Below, piece after piece: positions 18,932 through 28,561 of a stretch of 63,773 bases of DNA (positions are counted from its first letter, which is position 1; each line of letters opens with the position of its first letter). Below the pieces are notes generated by a model. The model searched no databases, was not told the DNA's origin, and saw nothing but the letters and a program-made list of their open reading frames with translations. The DNA is from Candidatus Fermentibacterota bacterium (GTDB lineage: Bacteria; Fermentibacterota; Fermentibacteria; Fermentibacterales; JCC-6). The DNA lies in contig WJMA01000011.1 of the NCBI GenBank assembly GCA_014728175.1, positions 1 through 63,773 of the forward strand. Reading direction: 5' to 3'. The position numbers and the translations under genes were made by a program.

Positions 18932-18948
18932 GATACGGGCATTTGTGG

Positions 18949-18977
18949 TTGACAGTAGGCCACGCAACGACTAATTT
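18949..18977 (+). promoter_or_regulatory. Predicted sigma-70 promoter of the tRNA(CAU)-tRNA-Val unit
   Basis: A perfect -35 TTGACA (18949-18954) is followed after 17 bases by TAATTT (18972-18977), a weaker -10 that keeps the key A2 and T6. The mature tRNA begins at 18991, about 14 bases after the -10. It is back to back with the tRNA-Leu promoter. Confidence 0.55.
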
Positions 18978-18990
18978 CGGTTTCCTCGAA

Positions 18991-19067
18991 GGGCCCATAG
19001 CTCAGTTGGCTAGAGCCACCGGCTCATAACCGGTCGGTCCCTGGTTCGAGTCCAGGTGGGCCCACCA
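18991..19067 (+). tRNA. tRNA with CAU anticodon (Met elongator or lysidine-type Ile2)
   Basis: A complete cloverleaf with acceptor GGGCCCA/TGGGCCC, D-arm GCTCAGTTGGCTAGAGC, anticodon loop CTCATAA, T-loop GGTTCGAGTCC and encoded CCA. The anticodon CAU fits either elongator Met or Ile2, in which C34 is modified to lysidine. I cannot separate the two with certainty without a classifier. It is not initiator-like, because the first acceptor pair is G-C. Confidence 0.95.
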
Positions 19068-19080
19068 AAACCTTTCCGGA

Positions 19081-19157
19081 GGGCGGGTAGCTCAGTTGGG
19101 TAGAGCACAAGCTTCACACGTTTGGGGCCGCAGGTTCGACTCCTGTCCCGCCCACCA
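19081..19157 (+). tRNA. tRNA-Val (CAC)
   Basis: Acceptor GGGCGGG/CCCGCCC, anticodon stem CAAGC/GTTTG enclosing TTCACAC, hence anticodon CAC for GUG codons, T-arm CAGGTTCGACTCCTG and encoded CCA. It lies 13 bases after the CAU tRNA, so both are likely processed from one transcript. Confidence 0.95.
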
Positions 19158-19221
19158 TCGTACGTCCGACGCCCGCGGACGCCGCAGATGAGGTTCCAGA
19201 CCAAAATCATCGGACGACGAA

Positions 19222-19250
19222 GGGTGTGCCTTCAGCACACCCGTTTTTTT
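19222..19250 (+). terminator. Rho-independent terminator after the tRNA pair
   Basis: An 8-bp perfect stem GGGTGTGC/GCACACCC with a five-base loop (CTTCA) is followed by G and seven T residues (19244-19250). It ends the tRNA transcript and separates it from the gene starting at 19269. Confidence 0.9.
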
Positions 19251-19268
19251 GTTTTGAGGGGTTGAAGG

Positions 19269-20000
19269 ATGGAGGAATACCTTCAACAGCTCATCGACCT
19301 TCAGGATGCTGACCGTAAATTGGACAGGCTCCGAAGCGACCTGGAGCGCATTCCAGGCGAGATAGAGGCGCAACAGAGAGAGATAGAGAGACGGGAGGCG
19401 GAGCACCGGGCGGCCGAGCAGAACTTGCGGGAGATCGTGGAGGAGCAGGAGGAGTGCGAGCGGCGGAAGGAAGAGCTCATCGCCAAGCTCGCGGAGTACA
19501 AGAACCAGCTCCTGACGCTGAAGACCAACGAGGAGTACAGGGCGATGCTCGACCAGATAGCCTACAGCGAGTCCAAGATCGACGAGATGGACAGCCGAAT
19601 CCTGGAGCTTATGTACTCGCAGGAGGAGGCGGAAGCGGAGCTGGAGGAGTCCAGAAAGACGATGGAGCGGGCCGTCAAGCGATCCCGGAAGAGAATCGAG
19701 CTTCTTCGCGAGGAGCTGCGGGAACTGCAGGAGGACGTACGGTGTCGTACCGAGGAGCGGAACGGGCTGGCCGAGCTTATCAAGCCTCGATACCTGAGGA
19801 AGTACGATCAGCTGAGGACCGCCGGCAAGGGTCAGGTGGTTGTGGGTCTGCTTCACGGAGCATGCGGAGGCTGTAGGACCAACGTTCCTCCGCAGAGTGC
19901 CGTGGAGATAAAGGGAGGAACCGTCTTCACCTGTCCGATATGCGGCAGGTTCGTGGTCTGGACCGAAGACAGCTCTTTCGCCAGCGAGGAGAAACAGTAG
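19269..20000 (+). CDS. Coiled-coil C4-type zinc-ribbon protein (CdsZ-like)
   Basis: A 243-residue protein that is almost entirely heptad-rich coiled coil up to about residue 180, ending in a zinc ribbon: CGGCRTNVPP and then CPICGRFVVW. This matches the family that includes mycobacterial CdsZ and Helicobacter HP0958 (FlgZ), which have been linked to nucleic-acid or protein tethering. The segment LKTNEEYRAMLDQI is typical of the family. ATG 19269 follows GGGGTTGAAGG closely. The stop codon directly abuts the RNase P RNA, an arrangement I also associate with actinobacterial relatives. Confidence 0.87.
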   Translation: MEEYLQQLIDLQDADRKLDRLRSDLERIPGEIEAQQREIERREAEHRAAEQNLREIVEEQEECERRKEELIAKLAEYKNQLLTLKTNEEYRAMLDQIAYSESKIDEMDSRILELMYSQEEAEAELEESRKTMERAVKRSRKRIELLREELRELQEDVRCRTEERNGLAELIKPRYLRKYDQLRTAGKGQVVVGLLHGACGGCRTNVPPQSAVEIKGGTVFTCPICGRFVVWTEDSSFASEEKQ

Positions 20001-20376
20001 GGGAGGGCGGACGGTCGCCCCGGGGAAACCCGTGGGAGGAAAGTCCGGGCACCCCAGGGCTGGACGCCGGAGGAAACCTCCGGTTCCGGTAACGGAAAGA
20101 ACGTGCCACAGAAAGGAAACCGCCGGAACCAGTTCCGGTAAGGGTGAAAGGGTGAGGTAAGAGCTCACCGGGGATCGGGCAACCGGTCTCGCACGGCAAA
20201 CCTCGTCCGGTGCAAGGCCAAGCAGGGGGGAAGGCCCTCGGGCCGGGGCGTTGCCCGCGCCCCCTGACCTCCGGGTTGGCCGCTAGAGGCCCCGGGCAAC
20301 CGGGGTCCCAGACGGATGACCGTCGGCACTCCTTTATTAAGGGGTGCGCACAGAACCCGGCTTACAGCCCTCCCCT
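20001..20376 (+). ncRNA. rnpB: RNase P RNA (bacterial class A)
   Basis: The catalytic RNA of RNase P. The conserved core is visible in order: GAGGAAAGTCCGGGC (20037-20051), ACAGAAAGGAAACCGCC from 20109, GGTAAGGGTGAAAGGGTG from 20138, AGACGGATGACCGTC from about 20309 and ACAGAACCCGGCTTACAGCC from 20350. The ends pair as P1 (GGGAGGGC with GCCCTCCC, 20367-20374). No separate promoter or terminator is evident; it starts right after the upstream stop codon and may be cut from a common transcript. Bases 20377-20480 after it hold no clear gene. Confidence 0.95.
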
Positions 20377-20513
20377 CTTTCCATTTTCCGAACCGTTTCG
20401 ATCGAAGGGACCGACCGATCTCCGAGCATCCGACCAGAGAGTGGAGACGTAGAACCCCGAGTGGAGAAGCTCGCGCGAAAATTCCCACGGACCTCCGTTC
20501 CCTCCCGGGCCCG

Positions 20514-22121
20514 GTGGCCCGTTTGTTGCTGGAGCGGGGCCTCCCCGGGGACGGGCTTCGACGTTACCTGCACGGAAGCCTGAGCGACCTGTCGCCCTGG
20601 GATGCCCTTCCCAACGCAGCCGAGGCTGCGAGCATCGTCCGGCGTACGGTAGAGGAGGGGGGCAGGATAATGATCCACGGTGACTTCGACGCCGACGGGA
20701 TGACCGCCACCGCCATTCTGCACCGGACGCTGGAAGAGCTGGGTGCCGACGTGGTTTACTACGTTCCGGACAGGCTGACCGAAGGTTACGGGATGGGCCC
20801 GGAAGGAATCCGGCAGGCCCGGGAGCGGGGGGCCGTCCTGGTGGTAACGGTGGACTGCGGTACCGGTGACCTGAATGCCATCCGCGAGCTCAGAGATTCC
20901 GGGGTGGAGGCCGTGGTGACCGACCACCACGAGCCGGATGGCTCGGACGTCTATCCCGGATGCGTGGTAAACCCCAAGCTGGCGGGCGATAGGTACCGGC
21001 CCTGGTCGCATCTCGCGGGGGCGGGGGTAGCCCTTCAGATAGCCCGGGGGCTTCTGGGGCGCGGTGCCCGGCCCGACCTGATTGCGGATCTGTTCCAGCT
21101 GGCCGCGGTGGGAACCGTGTGCGACGTGGTACCGCTGACGGATGACAACAGAACCATGGTCCGGGAAGGTATCGACGCGATGCGGAAGGAACCTTTGACC
21201 GGCATCTCCGCCCTGGCGGCCGAGTCCGGCGTGGATACCGGGTCGATGACCACCGCGGACATAGCCTTCGGCCTGGGTCCCCGGCTCAACGCCTGCGGCA
21301 GGCTGGCTAGGGCATCCCTGGGTATCGAGCTGCTGCTGGGTGGAGATCCGGAAGAGGCCCGCTGCCTGGCTGGTGAGCTGAACAGCCTGAACAGCCGCAG
21401 GAGGAAGCTGGAGGGAGAGCTGTTGCGGGAGGTCCTGCCCGCGGCCGCCGACCGAGCGCGACGGGGGGACAGAAGTCTGGTTCTGAGCGACGGATCCTGG
21501 CACAGGGGAGTTCTGGGCATTGTGTCAGGGAGGATCGCCTCTCGATTCGGACTGGTAAGCGTACTTCTATCCACGGAGGACGGGGTCGGGTACGGCTCGG
21601 CCAGAAGCGTGCCCGGCGTGCCGCTGCACGAGGTGCTGGCGGATATGGAGCCGCTTTTGCTCAGTTACGGCGGCCATGCCGCCGCGGCCGGGATCTCGGT
21701 GCGGGAAGAGGACATTCCGGCCTTCGGACATGCCTTGGAGAAGCGTCTCTCCGCGTTCGACCGAGGGGAATTCGAACCGGTGCTGTATCTGGATGGAACC
21801 CTGGCGGGGAGTGACATCAGCCTGGATACCCTCCGGGCGCTGGATGTGATGAGACCTTTCGGGGCGGGAAACGAGGAACCGGTGTGGCTGGTCAGAGAGG
21901 CCGAAATCGTCGACTGGCGGCTGGTGGGTAGACAGCGAAGTCATCTGAGCTGTGAGGTCATTGTAGACGGCAAGCGGATCCGGGCCATAGGGTTCGGTTT
22001 GGCCGGCAAGGTTCCCTTGCTTGGGTCTCCCGTCGATTTGGCCTGCAGGTTGAGGGAAGACCTGTACCGGGGCGGCGGCAGGCTGCAGCTGCATCTGGTC
22101 GACTTGAGGACGGCGCAGTGA
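20514..22121 (+). CDS. recJ: Single-stranded-DNA-specific 5'-3' exonuclease RecJ
   Basis: RecJ degrades ssDNA during recombination and repair. The DHH-family motifs are all present: GDFDADG, TVDCGTG, TDHHEPDG, GTVCDVVPL, GPRLNACGRL, then the DHHA1 part with YGGHAAAAG and PFGAGNEEP. The start is uncertain. The frame runs open to 20316, but that ATG lies inside rnpB. GTG 20514 is the first usable conventional start, yet homologues have about ten more residues; the in-frame ATT at 20481 would supply these (KIPTDLRSLPGP region). The stop overlaps dinG as GTGA. Confidence 0.9.
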   Translation: MARLLLERGLPGDGLRRYLHGSLSDLSPWDALPNAAEAASIVRRTVEEGGRIMIHGDFDADGMTATAILHRTLEELGADVVYYVPDRLTEGYGMGPEGIRQARERGAVLVVTVDCGTGDLNAIRELRDSGVEAVVTDHHEPDGSDVYPGCVVNPKLAGDRYRPWSHLAGAGVALQIARGLLGRGARPDLIADLFQLAAVGTVCDVVPLTDDNRTMVREGIDAMRKEPLTGISALAAESGVDTGSMTTADIAFGLGPRLNACGRLARASLGIELLLGGDPEEARCLAGELNSLNSRRRKLEGELLREVLPAAADRARRGDRSLVLSDGSWHRGVLGIVSGRIASRFGLVSVLLSTEDGVGYGSARSVPGVPLHEVLADMEPLLLSYGGHAAAAGISVREEDIPAFGHALEKRLSAFDRGEFEPVLYLDGTLAGSDISLDTLRALDVMRPFGAGNEEPVWLVREAEIVDWRLVGRQRSHLSCEVIVDGKRIRAIGFGLAGKVPLLGSPVDLACRLREDLYRGGGRLQLHLVDLRTAQ

Positions 22122-24013
22122 TCGAAGAACCCCGGCGTCTGGCGGTCCACATTGGTCGAATGCTCAGGGAGGACGATCTCTCCGTGCACGTAAAGGGCTA
22201 CAGCCCCCGGGAGCGACAGGCGAGGATGGCGGAGGTGGTTTCGGACGCAGTCGAGAGCGGCGGGTGCTACCTTCTGGAAGCGGGAACCGGGGTGGGCAAG
22301 AGCCTGGCCTACCTTATGCCCTGCATAGCTTCCGGAAGGAAGACCATCGTCTCTACCGCTACCATAGCCCTGCAGGACCAGCTCCTGCTGAGGGACGTAC
22401 CCGCGGCCGCGGGGGCTCTGGGGATCGAACTGGGGTCGGCGGTGCTGAAAGGCAGGAAGAACTACGTGTGCTTGCGCAAGTGGGATCAGAGAGCCCCTGA
22501 TCTGGGTCTGACCGGCGCTCTGCAGAAGTGGGTGGCCAAGACCACTACTGGAGACCTTTCCGACGCCCCCGTCTCTCCGGACCGTAAGACCCGCCGCACG
22601 ATCTGCAGCGACAGGCTGGATTGCCTGGGTGGCTCCTGCCCCTACAAGGGGAAGTGCTTCTACCTGGAGGCCCGGGCGAAGGCCCAGCAGGCCGGGCTGG
22701 TGGTACTGAACCACCATCTGCTTCTCACTGGGCTTCTGGGAGAGGACATCCTTCCCCAGGCGGAGGTGCTGGTGGCGGACGAGGCCCACCGGCTGGATGA
22801 CGCTGCCGGGGAGTGTTTGGGTCTCTCCTTGGCCGGAGAGCACCTGCTTCCCGTTATGGACGAGGTGGCCTTCAGCGATCTTCCCGCCGACCAGAAAGAG
22901 GAGGTGCTGGGAAGGATCAGAGCTTTGTCTTCGGACTTGTCCGACCTGGTAGCGGGATACGAGGAGACCTCCGTCTGGTCCGCGGAGCGGCACCGCGACC
23001 GCCTGAATGCCGCTCGACGGCATGCGGATGAGTTGGCCGACAGGCTGGACCTGCTGGGAAGCTTGCCGGCGGCGTCCAGAGTGGTCCGGGAGATAGCGGA
23101 GACCACGGAGGAGGTTCGTGACCTGAACCCGGGGGAGTGGTGCAGCTTCGTGGAGGTATCCAGGGGCAGAAAGACCCTCCGGGCTGTTCCCCTGGAACTG
23201 GGGGAAAGAATCGATGATCTGGTCTACTCCTGCTTCTCGACCGTGGTCCTGACCTCCGGAACCATGACCGTGGCCGGGAGCTTCGAGTACTTCGCGGGAA
23301 GGCTGGGGGCGGATGGAGCGTACACGGAGAGCTTCGGAAGCCCGTTCGATTACGCCGGACAGGGAATGATGACCGTGCCCGACGGCCTGCCCCGACCGGA
23401 CGACCACCGGGAGTTGGCGGCGGCGGTCTGGTCATCGGCGCGTGCGCTTTCTTCGACGGTGGGCGGCAGAACCATGATCCTGTTTACCAGCTATCGTAAC
23501 CTCAATCTGGTTAAGCAGATGGCAAGAGACGACCTTCCAAGTGGAATCAGACTACTGGCCCAGGGAGACCGCTCCAGAACACGTCTGCTGACCGAGTTCA
23601 GGCAGTCTCCCTCGGCGGTCCTGCTGGGTACGGCCTCCTTCTGGGAGGGGGTGGACCTTCCCGGCAGAATCCTTCAGGTCCTGGTAATCGACCGTATCCC
23701 CTTTCCCTCCCCCGGTCATCCGTTGGTAAAAGCCAGGATGGAGCTGATCGAAGGTCGGGGCGGAAGCTCCTTCCTGGAGTACACCCTCCCCCTGGCCGTG
23801 GTCCGGCTGAGACAGGGAATGGGCAGGCTCATAAGGTCGTCCGAGGACAGAGGGGTTGTGGTTCTGACGGACAGGCGCCTGATAACGGCCTCCTACGGCC
23901 CGATCATACTGGAATCGATGCCGGCTTTGAGGAAGGCGTCGTTCCGGGAGGCGGTGGAGTTCGCGTCGACGGAGTGCAGCAACGACGGAAGAGGCGATGG
24001 CAAAGCCCCGTAA
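22118..24013 (+). CDS. dinG: DinG/XPD-family ATP-dependent helicase
   Basis: A 631-residue superfamily 2 helicase that unwinds DNA 5'-3'. Motif I is EAGTGVGKSLAY, motif II is VADEAHRL and motif VI is RQGMGRLIRS. Cysteines in NYVCLRK and CSDRLDCLGGSCPYKGKC fit the four-cysteine iron-sulfur cluster domain of the XPD family. There is no N-terminal exonuclease domain as in Gram-positive DinG. GTG 22118 forms a GTGA overlap with recJ, so the two repair proteins are probably co-translated. Confidence 0.9.
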   Translation: MIEEPRRLAVHIGRMLREDDLSVHVKGYSPRERQARMAEVVSDAVESGGCYLLEAGTGVGKSLAYLMPCIASGRKTIVSTATIALQDQLLLRDVPAAAGALGIELGSAVLKGRKNYVCLRKWDQRAPDLGLTGALQKWVAKTTTGDLSDAPVSPDRKTRRTICSDRLDCLGGSCPYKGKCFYLEARAKAQQAGLVVLNHHLLLTGLLGEDILPQAEVLVADEAHRLDDAAGECLGLSLAGEHLLPVMDEVAFSDLPADQKEEVLGRIRALSSDLSDLVAGYEETSVWSAERHRDRLNAARRHADELADRLDLLGSLPAASRVVREIAETTEEVRDLNPGEWCSFVEVSRGRKTLRAVPLELGERIDDLVYSCFSTVVLTSGTMTVAGSFEYFAGRLGADGAYTESFGSPFDYAGQGMMTVPDGLPRPDDHRELAAAVWSSARALSSTVGGRTMILFTSYRNLNLVKQMARDDLPSGIRLLAQGDRSRTRLLTEFRQSPSAVLLGTASFWEGVDLPGRILQVLVIDRIPFPSPGHPLVKARMELIEGRGGSSFLEYTLPLAVVRLRQGMGRLIRSSEDRGVVVLTDRRLITASYGPIILESMPALRKASFREAVEFASTECSNDGRGDGKAP

Positions 24014-24632
24014 GGTCAAGCTGAGCTGGAAGGGCAGCTCTGCCTCGGTGGAGCTGGGGGAGGGGAAACCGGTGCTCCACGTTCTGGGAAAAGGGTGTGA
24101 CGAGAGTGACCTGCCCCCGCAAGCTGTCCGGCTCAGCCAGGTACATGGCAACAGGATAGAGTTGTATCCCCGCGGCGGGGAGGAGGCTGACGGCATGGTG
24201 GTTCGACGAGGAGAGAGAACCCCCTGTCTGTCCGTAGCGGACTGCCTTCCGCTGTTCCTGGTGTCGGATCGGTACCTGGTGGCAGTCCATGCCGGCTGGC
24301 GCGGTCTGGCGGCCGGAGTGGCGGAGGCAGCCTTGTGGGCCCTGCCCGAGCCGGCTCGAATATGCGTTCTGGGGCCCTGCATCTGCGGCAAATGCTACCC
24401 CGTGGGCGACGATGTCCGCCGGGCCGTGCTCACCGGGCAGGACACCGAGAGGCACCCACCGGGGAGGGTGGACCTGAAGCTCTCGGCTCTGGGGCGGCTG
24501 GAAGCGGCCGGGCTGGCGGATGGATGCGAGGTCCTCCGCGTGAACGACTGCACCAGATGCGGCAGCCCCCAGCTCTGCTCGCACCGGGCCGGCGACCGGT
24601 CCGGCAGAAACCTGGTATGGCTGGAGGGCTGA
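23997..24632 (+). CDS. pgeF: Polyphenol oxidase/laccase-domain protein (YfiH/PgeF)
   Basis: A 211-residue member of the DUF152 family. E. coli PgeF removes misincorporated L-Ser from peptidoglycan precursors; other members act on purine nucleosides. Active-site and metal motifs are seen: LSQVHGNRI, VADCLPLF, AVHAGWRGLAAGV and GPCICGKCYPVG. The last is richer in cysteine than the usual GPCIGPC form. It overlaps dinG by 17 bases and is the last gene before a non-coding gap of about 115 bases that contains a possible -10 element TACAAT (24663). Confidence 0.87.
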   Translation: MAKPRKVKLSWKGSSASVELGEGKPVLHVLGKGCDESDLPPQAVRLSQVHGNRIELYPRGGEEADGMVVRRGERTPCLSVADCLPLFLVSDRYLVAVHAGWRGLAAGVAEAALWALPEPARICVLGPCICGKCYPVGDDVRRAVLTGQDTERHPPGRVDLKLSALGRLEAAGLADGCEVLRVNDCTRCGSPQLCSHRAGDRSGRNLVWLEG

Positions 24633-24748
24633 GGGCCGCGGTTGCCTTCCCACGCCCGGGGGTACAATATTCCTCTTCCAACCGTATTCTAGACCGATGC
24701 GAACATAACTCCCATCTGACGGTATAGATGGATAGCGGGGAGGAAAGT

Positions 24749-26320
24749 ATGCAGGCCAGAATCGCCTTGTCACTGCTGGTTCCCATGCTGTTGGGATGTG
24801 CCCATTCCTGGGCGTCTAACACGGAGGGAGCGGTAACCGTGGGGGTCATTCCCTTCGGATACTCGGGATCGGACACCCGCTGGGTGGCGGAGAAGCTGAT
24901 GGACTTCCTCAGCGACCGGTTCGAGGAGAACAGCGAGTACGATCTGGTCGATTTCGACGATCTGGAGGACGCCTTCGACGACCTGGGCTTCGACACCGAC
25001 CAGTTCAGGTACGGCGTACCCCCGGAAATGGTCTCCGAGGCCGGAAGCATGACCGGCTCGGACATGATAATCTTCGGCTTCGTCACCCCCTGCATGGGAG
25101 AGACATCCCAGATAAGCTGGAGCATATCGGTCGTCGCCTCCGAAAACACCATCTCCCCCGCGCCCATAAACGTTCAGAAGAACTCCGAGAGCGTATCAGA
25201 GGCCGCCTCCGCCATGGTGGCTTCGGTGGGCATCGAGGTTACCTCCCGGGCCCAGGACGCTTTGAACATGGCCGATTACCACATAAACACCGAGAACTGG
25301 CCGATGGCCATAATGTCGCTGAAACAGGCCATATCCACCGACCCCGGCCTGACCGACGCCAGGCTCCGGTTGGCCGAGATATATTCCCGCGACGAGGTGG
25401 ACTCCCTGGACAAGGCGGGGGAGATATACACCGAGATCCTGGCCACCGACGAGACCAACTCTCAGGCTCTGGAGGGGATGGGCGAGGTGGAGCTTTCCAG
25501 GGAGGACTACGACCGGGCTAGGGAGTATTTCCAGACGGCCATAGACGCCAATCCCGACAACGCAGAGGCCTACATGGGTCTGGCCAAGGCGTTCCGATCC
25601 ATGGGCCGTACGGACGAGGCGGTCCAGAACTTCGAGGCCGCCCTGGCCCAGAATCCGGACAACCTGCAGGCCAGGTACGCACTGGGTCTTCTGTATGTGG
25701 AGCTGGAGGATTACGAGAAATCGATCCCCCATCTGCTGGAGGTTCTGGATTCCCGCCCGGACTTCAGCAACCTCAGGCTGAAGCTGATATCCGCCTACAC
25801 CGACCTGGGCCAGTACGGCAAGGCCGCGGACCAGGCGGAGATACTGCTGGAGTGCCAGCCCGACAACTCCGAACTGGTTCTGTACACCGCCCGCATGGAA
25901 GCCCTGGCCGGCCGAACCAGCAGCGCCATTGACCGGCTGGAAGGTCTGATAGCATCCACCGGGAACCGCCAGGCCTACATCACCCTGGCCACCATCTATC
26001 GGGACATTGGAAACCGCGGTGCCATGCAGAACGTGTTTTCCAGGCTGAAGAGCGCCTATCCGGCCGATCCGGTCGCCAACTACATGATGGGCGCCTTCTA
26101 CTACCACAGCGGAACCTCCAAGGCCCGGGTGTCCGACCTGGTCCCGGAGAACGTCCCGGTCTGGAGGTCGGCCATAAGCGAGCTGCAGACCGCGATATCC
26201 TACCTCAACCAGGTAACGGGATACAGGGCGGAGAGGGCGCAGAACATGGTAAGCGCTGCCAGTAACGCTGTTTCGCTGTGTGAAGAAAAGATAGATCGCG
26301 TGGAGCGTTACAGCCAATAG
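24749..26320 (+). CDS. CsgG/TolB-like lipoprotein with TPR repeats
   Basis: A 523-residue lipoprotein: signal peptide ending at MLLGC, then a CsgG/TolB-N-like alpha/beta domain (about 28-165; VGVIPFGYSGSDTRWVAEKL, LVDFDDLEDAF, GSDMIIFGFVTP), then at least six TPR units (for example NAEAYMGLAKAFRSMGRTDE and NLQARYALGLLYVELEDYE). Such proteins usually sit on the periplasmic face of the outer membrane as assembly scaffolds. ATG 24749 has an excellent GGGGAGGAAAG Shine-Dalgarno. The codons strongly prefer C-ending forms for Asp, Asn and Tyr, hinting at high expression. The specific function is unknown. Confidence 0.78.
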   Translation: MQARIALSLLVPMLLGCAHSWASNTEGAVTVGVIPFGYSGSDTRWVAEKLMDFLSDRFEENSEYDLVDFDDLEDAFDDLGFDTDQFRYGVPPEMVSEAGSMTGSDMIIFGFVTPCMGETSQISWSISVVASENTISPAPINVQKNSESVSEAASAMVASVGIEVTSRAQDALNMADYHINTENWPMAIMSLKQAISTDPGLTDARLRLAEIYSRDEVDSLDKAGEIYTEILATDETNSQALEGMGEVELSREDYDRAREYFQTAIDANPDNAEAYMGLAKAFRSMGRTDEAVQNFEAALAQNPDNLQARYALGLLYVELEDYEKSIPHLLEVLDSRPDFSNLRLKLISAYTDLGQYGKAADQAEILLECQPDNSELVLYTARMEALAGRTSSAIDRLEGLIASTGNRQAYITLATIYRDIGNRGAMQNVFSRLKSAYPADPVANYMMGAFYYHSGTSKARVSDLVPENVPVWRSAISELQTAISYLNQVTGYRAERAQNMVSAASNAVSLCEEKIDRVERYSQ

Positions 26321-27418
<1,098 letters not shown>

Positions 27419-27492
27419 CCCTCGCCTCCTGGAAGGGCGCCGGCCGCCGCAGAATATTTCCCCTGCTCTCCGAACACGGGTGCCCCTCTACC

Positions 27493-28434
27493 GTGGTCCG
27501 GCGCATGCGAAAGGCCCGAATCGGCTCCCCGCCCTTGCCCGAGGAGGTCGCCGATCATCTGGTCGCTCTGGGGCGGTTGGGCTACGCGATCGCCTGGCCG
27601 GGCTCGGAAACCTACCCCCAAATGCTTCTCAGCATCCCGGATCCGCCCGCCGTACTCTTCTACAGGGGAGACCTCCCCCGGCATCTGGATGGACCCACGG
27701 TGGCGATGGTAGGCTCCCGAAGGTGCTCCATCTACGGAAGGTCCTCCGCCCGGCGGCTTGGAAGCGACCTCGCCGCGGCCGGGGTCACCGTGGTCAGTGG
27801 TCTGGCCCGGGGAATAGACGGAGAGGCCCACCGCGGAGCGCTACAGGGGGGAGGTCCGACCGTGGCCGTGATGGCCTGTGGCCCGGACGTGGTGTACCCG
27901 CCTGAACACCAAAAGCTGCTGGAAAGAATTGTCCGAGACGGGGCCACGGTAACCGAGTACCTTCCCCGAACCCGACCGGAACGGTTCCGTTTTCCGGAGC
28001 GGAACAGGATAATAAGCGGACTTTGCCTGGGAGTGGTGGTGGTGGAGGCCGGGAGGAAGAGCGGTGCCCTGATCACCGTAGACTGCGCGCTGGACCAGGG
28101 CCGGGAGGTTATGTGCGTCCCGGGGGAGATATCCAGGGAATGCTGCCGGGGCTCGAACCAGCTTCTCAAGAGCGGAGCGGGTTTCGTTACCTCCGCCGAA
28201 GACGTGGTGCAGACGCTGGGCATCACCGTCCGGAGTTCCATACGACGCGGTCGGTACGTGGAAGGTAAGTTGGAGAGGTCGATACTGGATGCTCTGGCCG
28301 AGGGCCCGTGTCACTTCGACCTGCTGCTGCGAAGGCTGGGGGCGAAGGCCGGTGATCTAAACGCGGCGCTGCTGGGGCTGGAGATGGCCGGAGCGGTGGT
28401 ACAGAGACCGGGCCGCAACTATTCCCTGGTGTGA
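27493..28434 (+). CDS. dprA: DNA-processing protein DprA
   Basis: DprA loads RecA onto incoming ssDNA during transformation. The Rossmann-like domain shows VAMVGSRRCSIYG, VVSGLARGIDGEAHRGAL, NRIISGL and VEAGRKSGALITVD; a C-terminal winged helix ends the protein. The coordinates use the first conventional start, GTG 27493, giving 313 residues. Homology clearly continues upstream in frame: the codons before it encode SWKGAGRRRIFPLLSEHG, an HhH-like DprA N-terminus. That frame has no ATG, GTG or TTG before its stop at 27334; an ATT at 27367 is possible. The gene then overlaps obgE. Confidence 0.88.
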   Translation: MVRRMRKARIGSPPLPEEVADHLVALGRLGYAIAWPGSETYPQMLLSIPDPPAVLFYRGDLPRHLDGPTVAMVGSRRCSIYGRSSARRLGSDLAAAGVTVVSGLARGIDGEAHRGALQGGGPTVAVMACGPDVVYPPEHQKLLERIVRDGATVTEYLPRTRPERFRFPERNRIISGLCLGVVVVEAGRKSGALITVDCALDQGREVMCVPGEISRECCRGSNQLLKSGAGFVTSAEDVVQTLGITVRSSIRRGRYVEGKLERSILDALAEGPCHFDLLLRRLGAKAGDLNAALLGLEMAGAVVQRPGRNYSLV

Positions 28435-28501
28435 ACGAGCATGCAGAAACGTATGCAAAAGGGTGCACAAGGGGGCATTCGTACCGGCCAAAAACGTAAA
28501 G

Positions 28502-28530
28502 TTATAACTGACATAGGGAAATAATATAGT
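28502..28530 (+). promoter_or_regulatory. Predicted promoter of the pilin operon
   Basis: In an AT-rich patch of otherwise GC-rich DNA, TTATAA (28502-28507) and TATAGT (28525-28530) are 17 bases apart. The -10 matches consensus at 5 of 6 positions; the -35 is weak. The first ATG of the pilin operon is at 28562. Confidence 0.45.
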
Positions 28531-28534
28531 TGGC

Positions 28535-28547
28535 AAGCATGATGCTT
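28535..28547. promoter_or_regulatory. Operator-like perfect palindrome
   Basis: AAGCAT-G-ATGCTT is a perfect inverted repeat with a one-base centre. It lies 4 bases after the predicted -10 and 14 bases before the first pilin-operon ATG, a position where a bound repressor would block initiation. The binding factor is unknown. Confidence 0.4.
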
Positions 28548-28561
28548 CTAATAGATGTGAA

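Noticed and set aside
19010-20168. Minus-strand frames over the two plus-strand tRNAs and the zinc-ribbon gene
   Set aside because: They read antisense to tRNA and coding sequence; peptides such as GGPTWTRTRDRPVMSRW are tRNA shadows.
20316-20513. Upstream extension of recJ from ATG 20316
   Set aside because: It would lie inside the RNase P RNA and adds no RecJ-like sequence until about 20481.
24643-24668. TTGCCT and TACAAT before the CsgG/TPR lipoprotein gene
   Set aside because: The -10 is plausible but the spacing of 14 bases is too short for a sigma-70 promoter; only a lone -10 can be noted.
28441-28524. 27-residue basic peptide frame before the pilin operon
   Set aside because: There is no Shine-Dalgarno, it overlaps the promoter region, and nothing supports translation.
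28531-28546. Sigma-54-like TGGCA-N7-TGCT upstream of the pilin operon
   Set aside because: The GG/GC spacing is right, but two consensus bases differ, the leader would be only a few bases, and the element coincides with the palindrome. A sigma-70 reading is at least as good.
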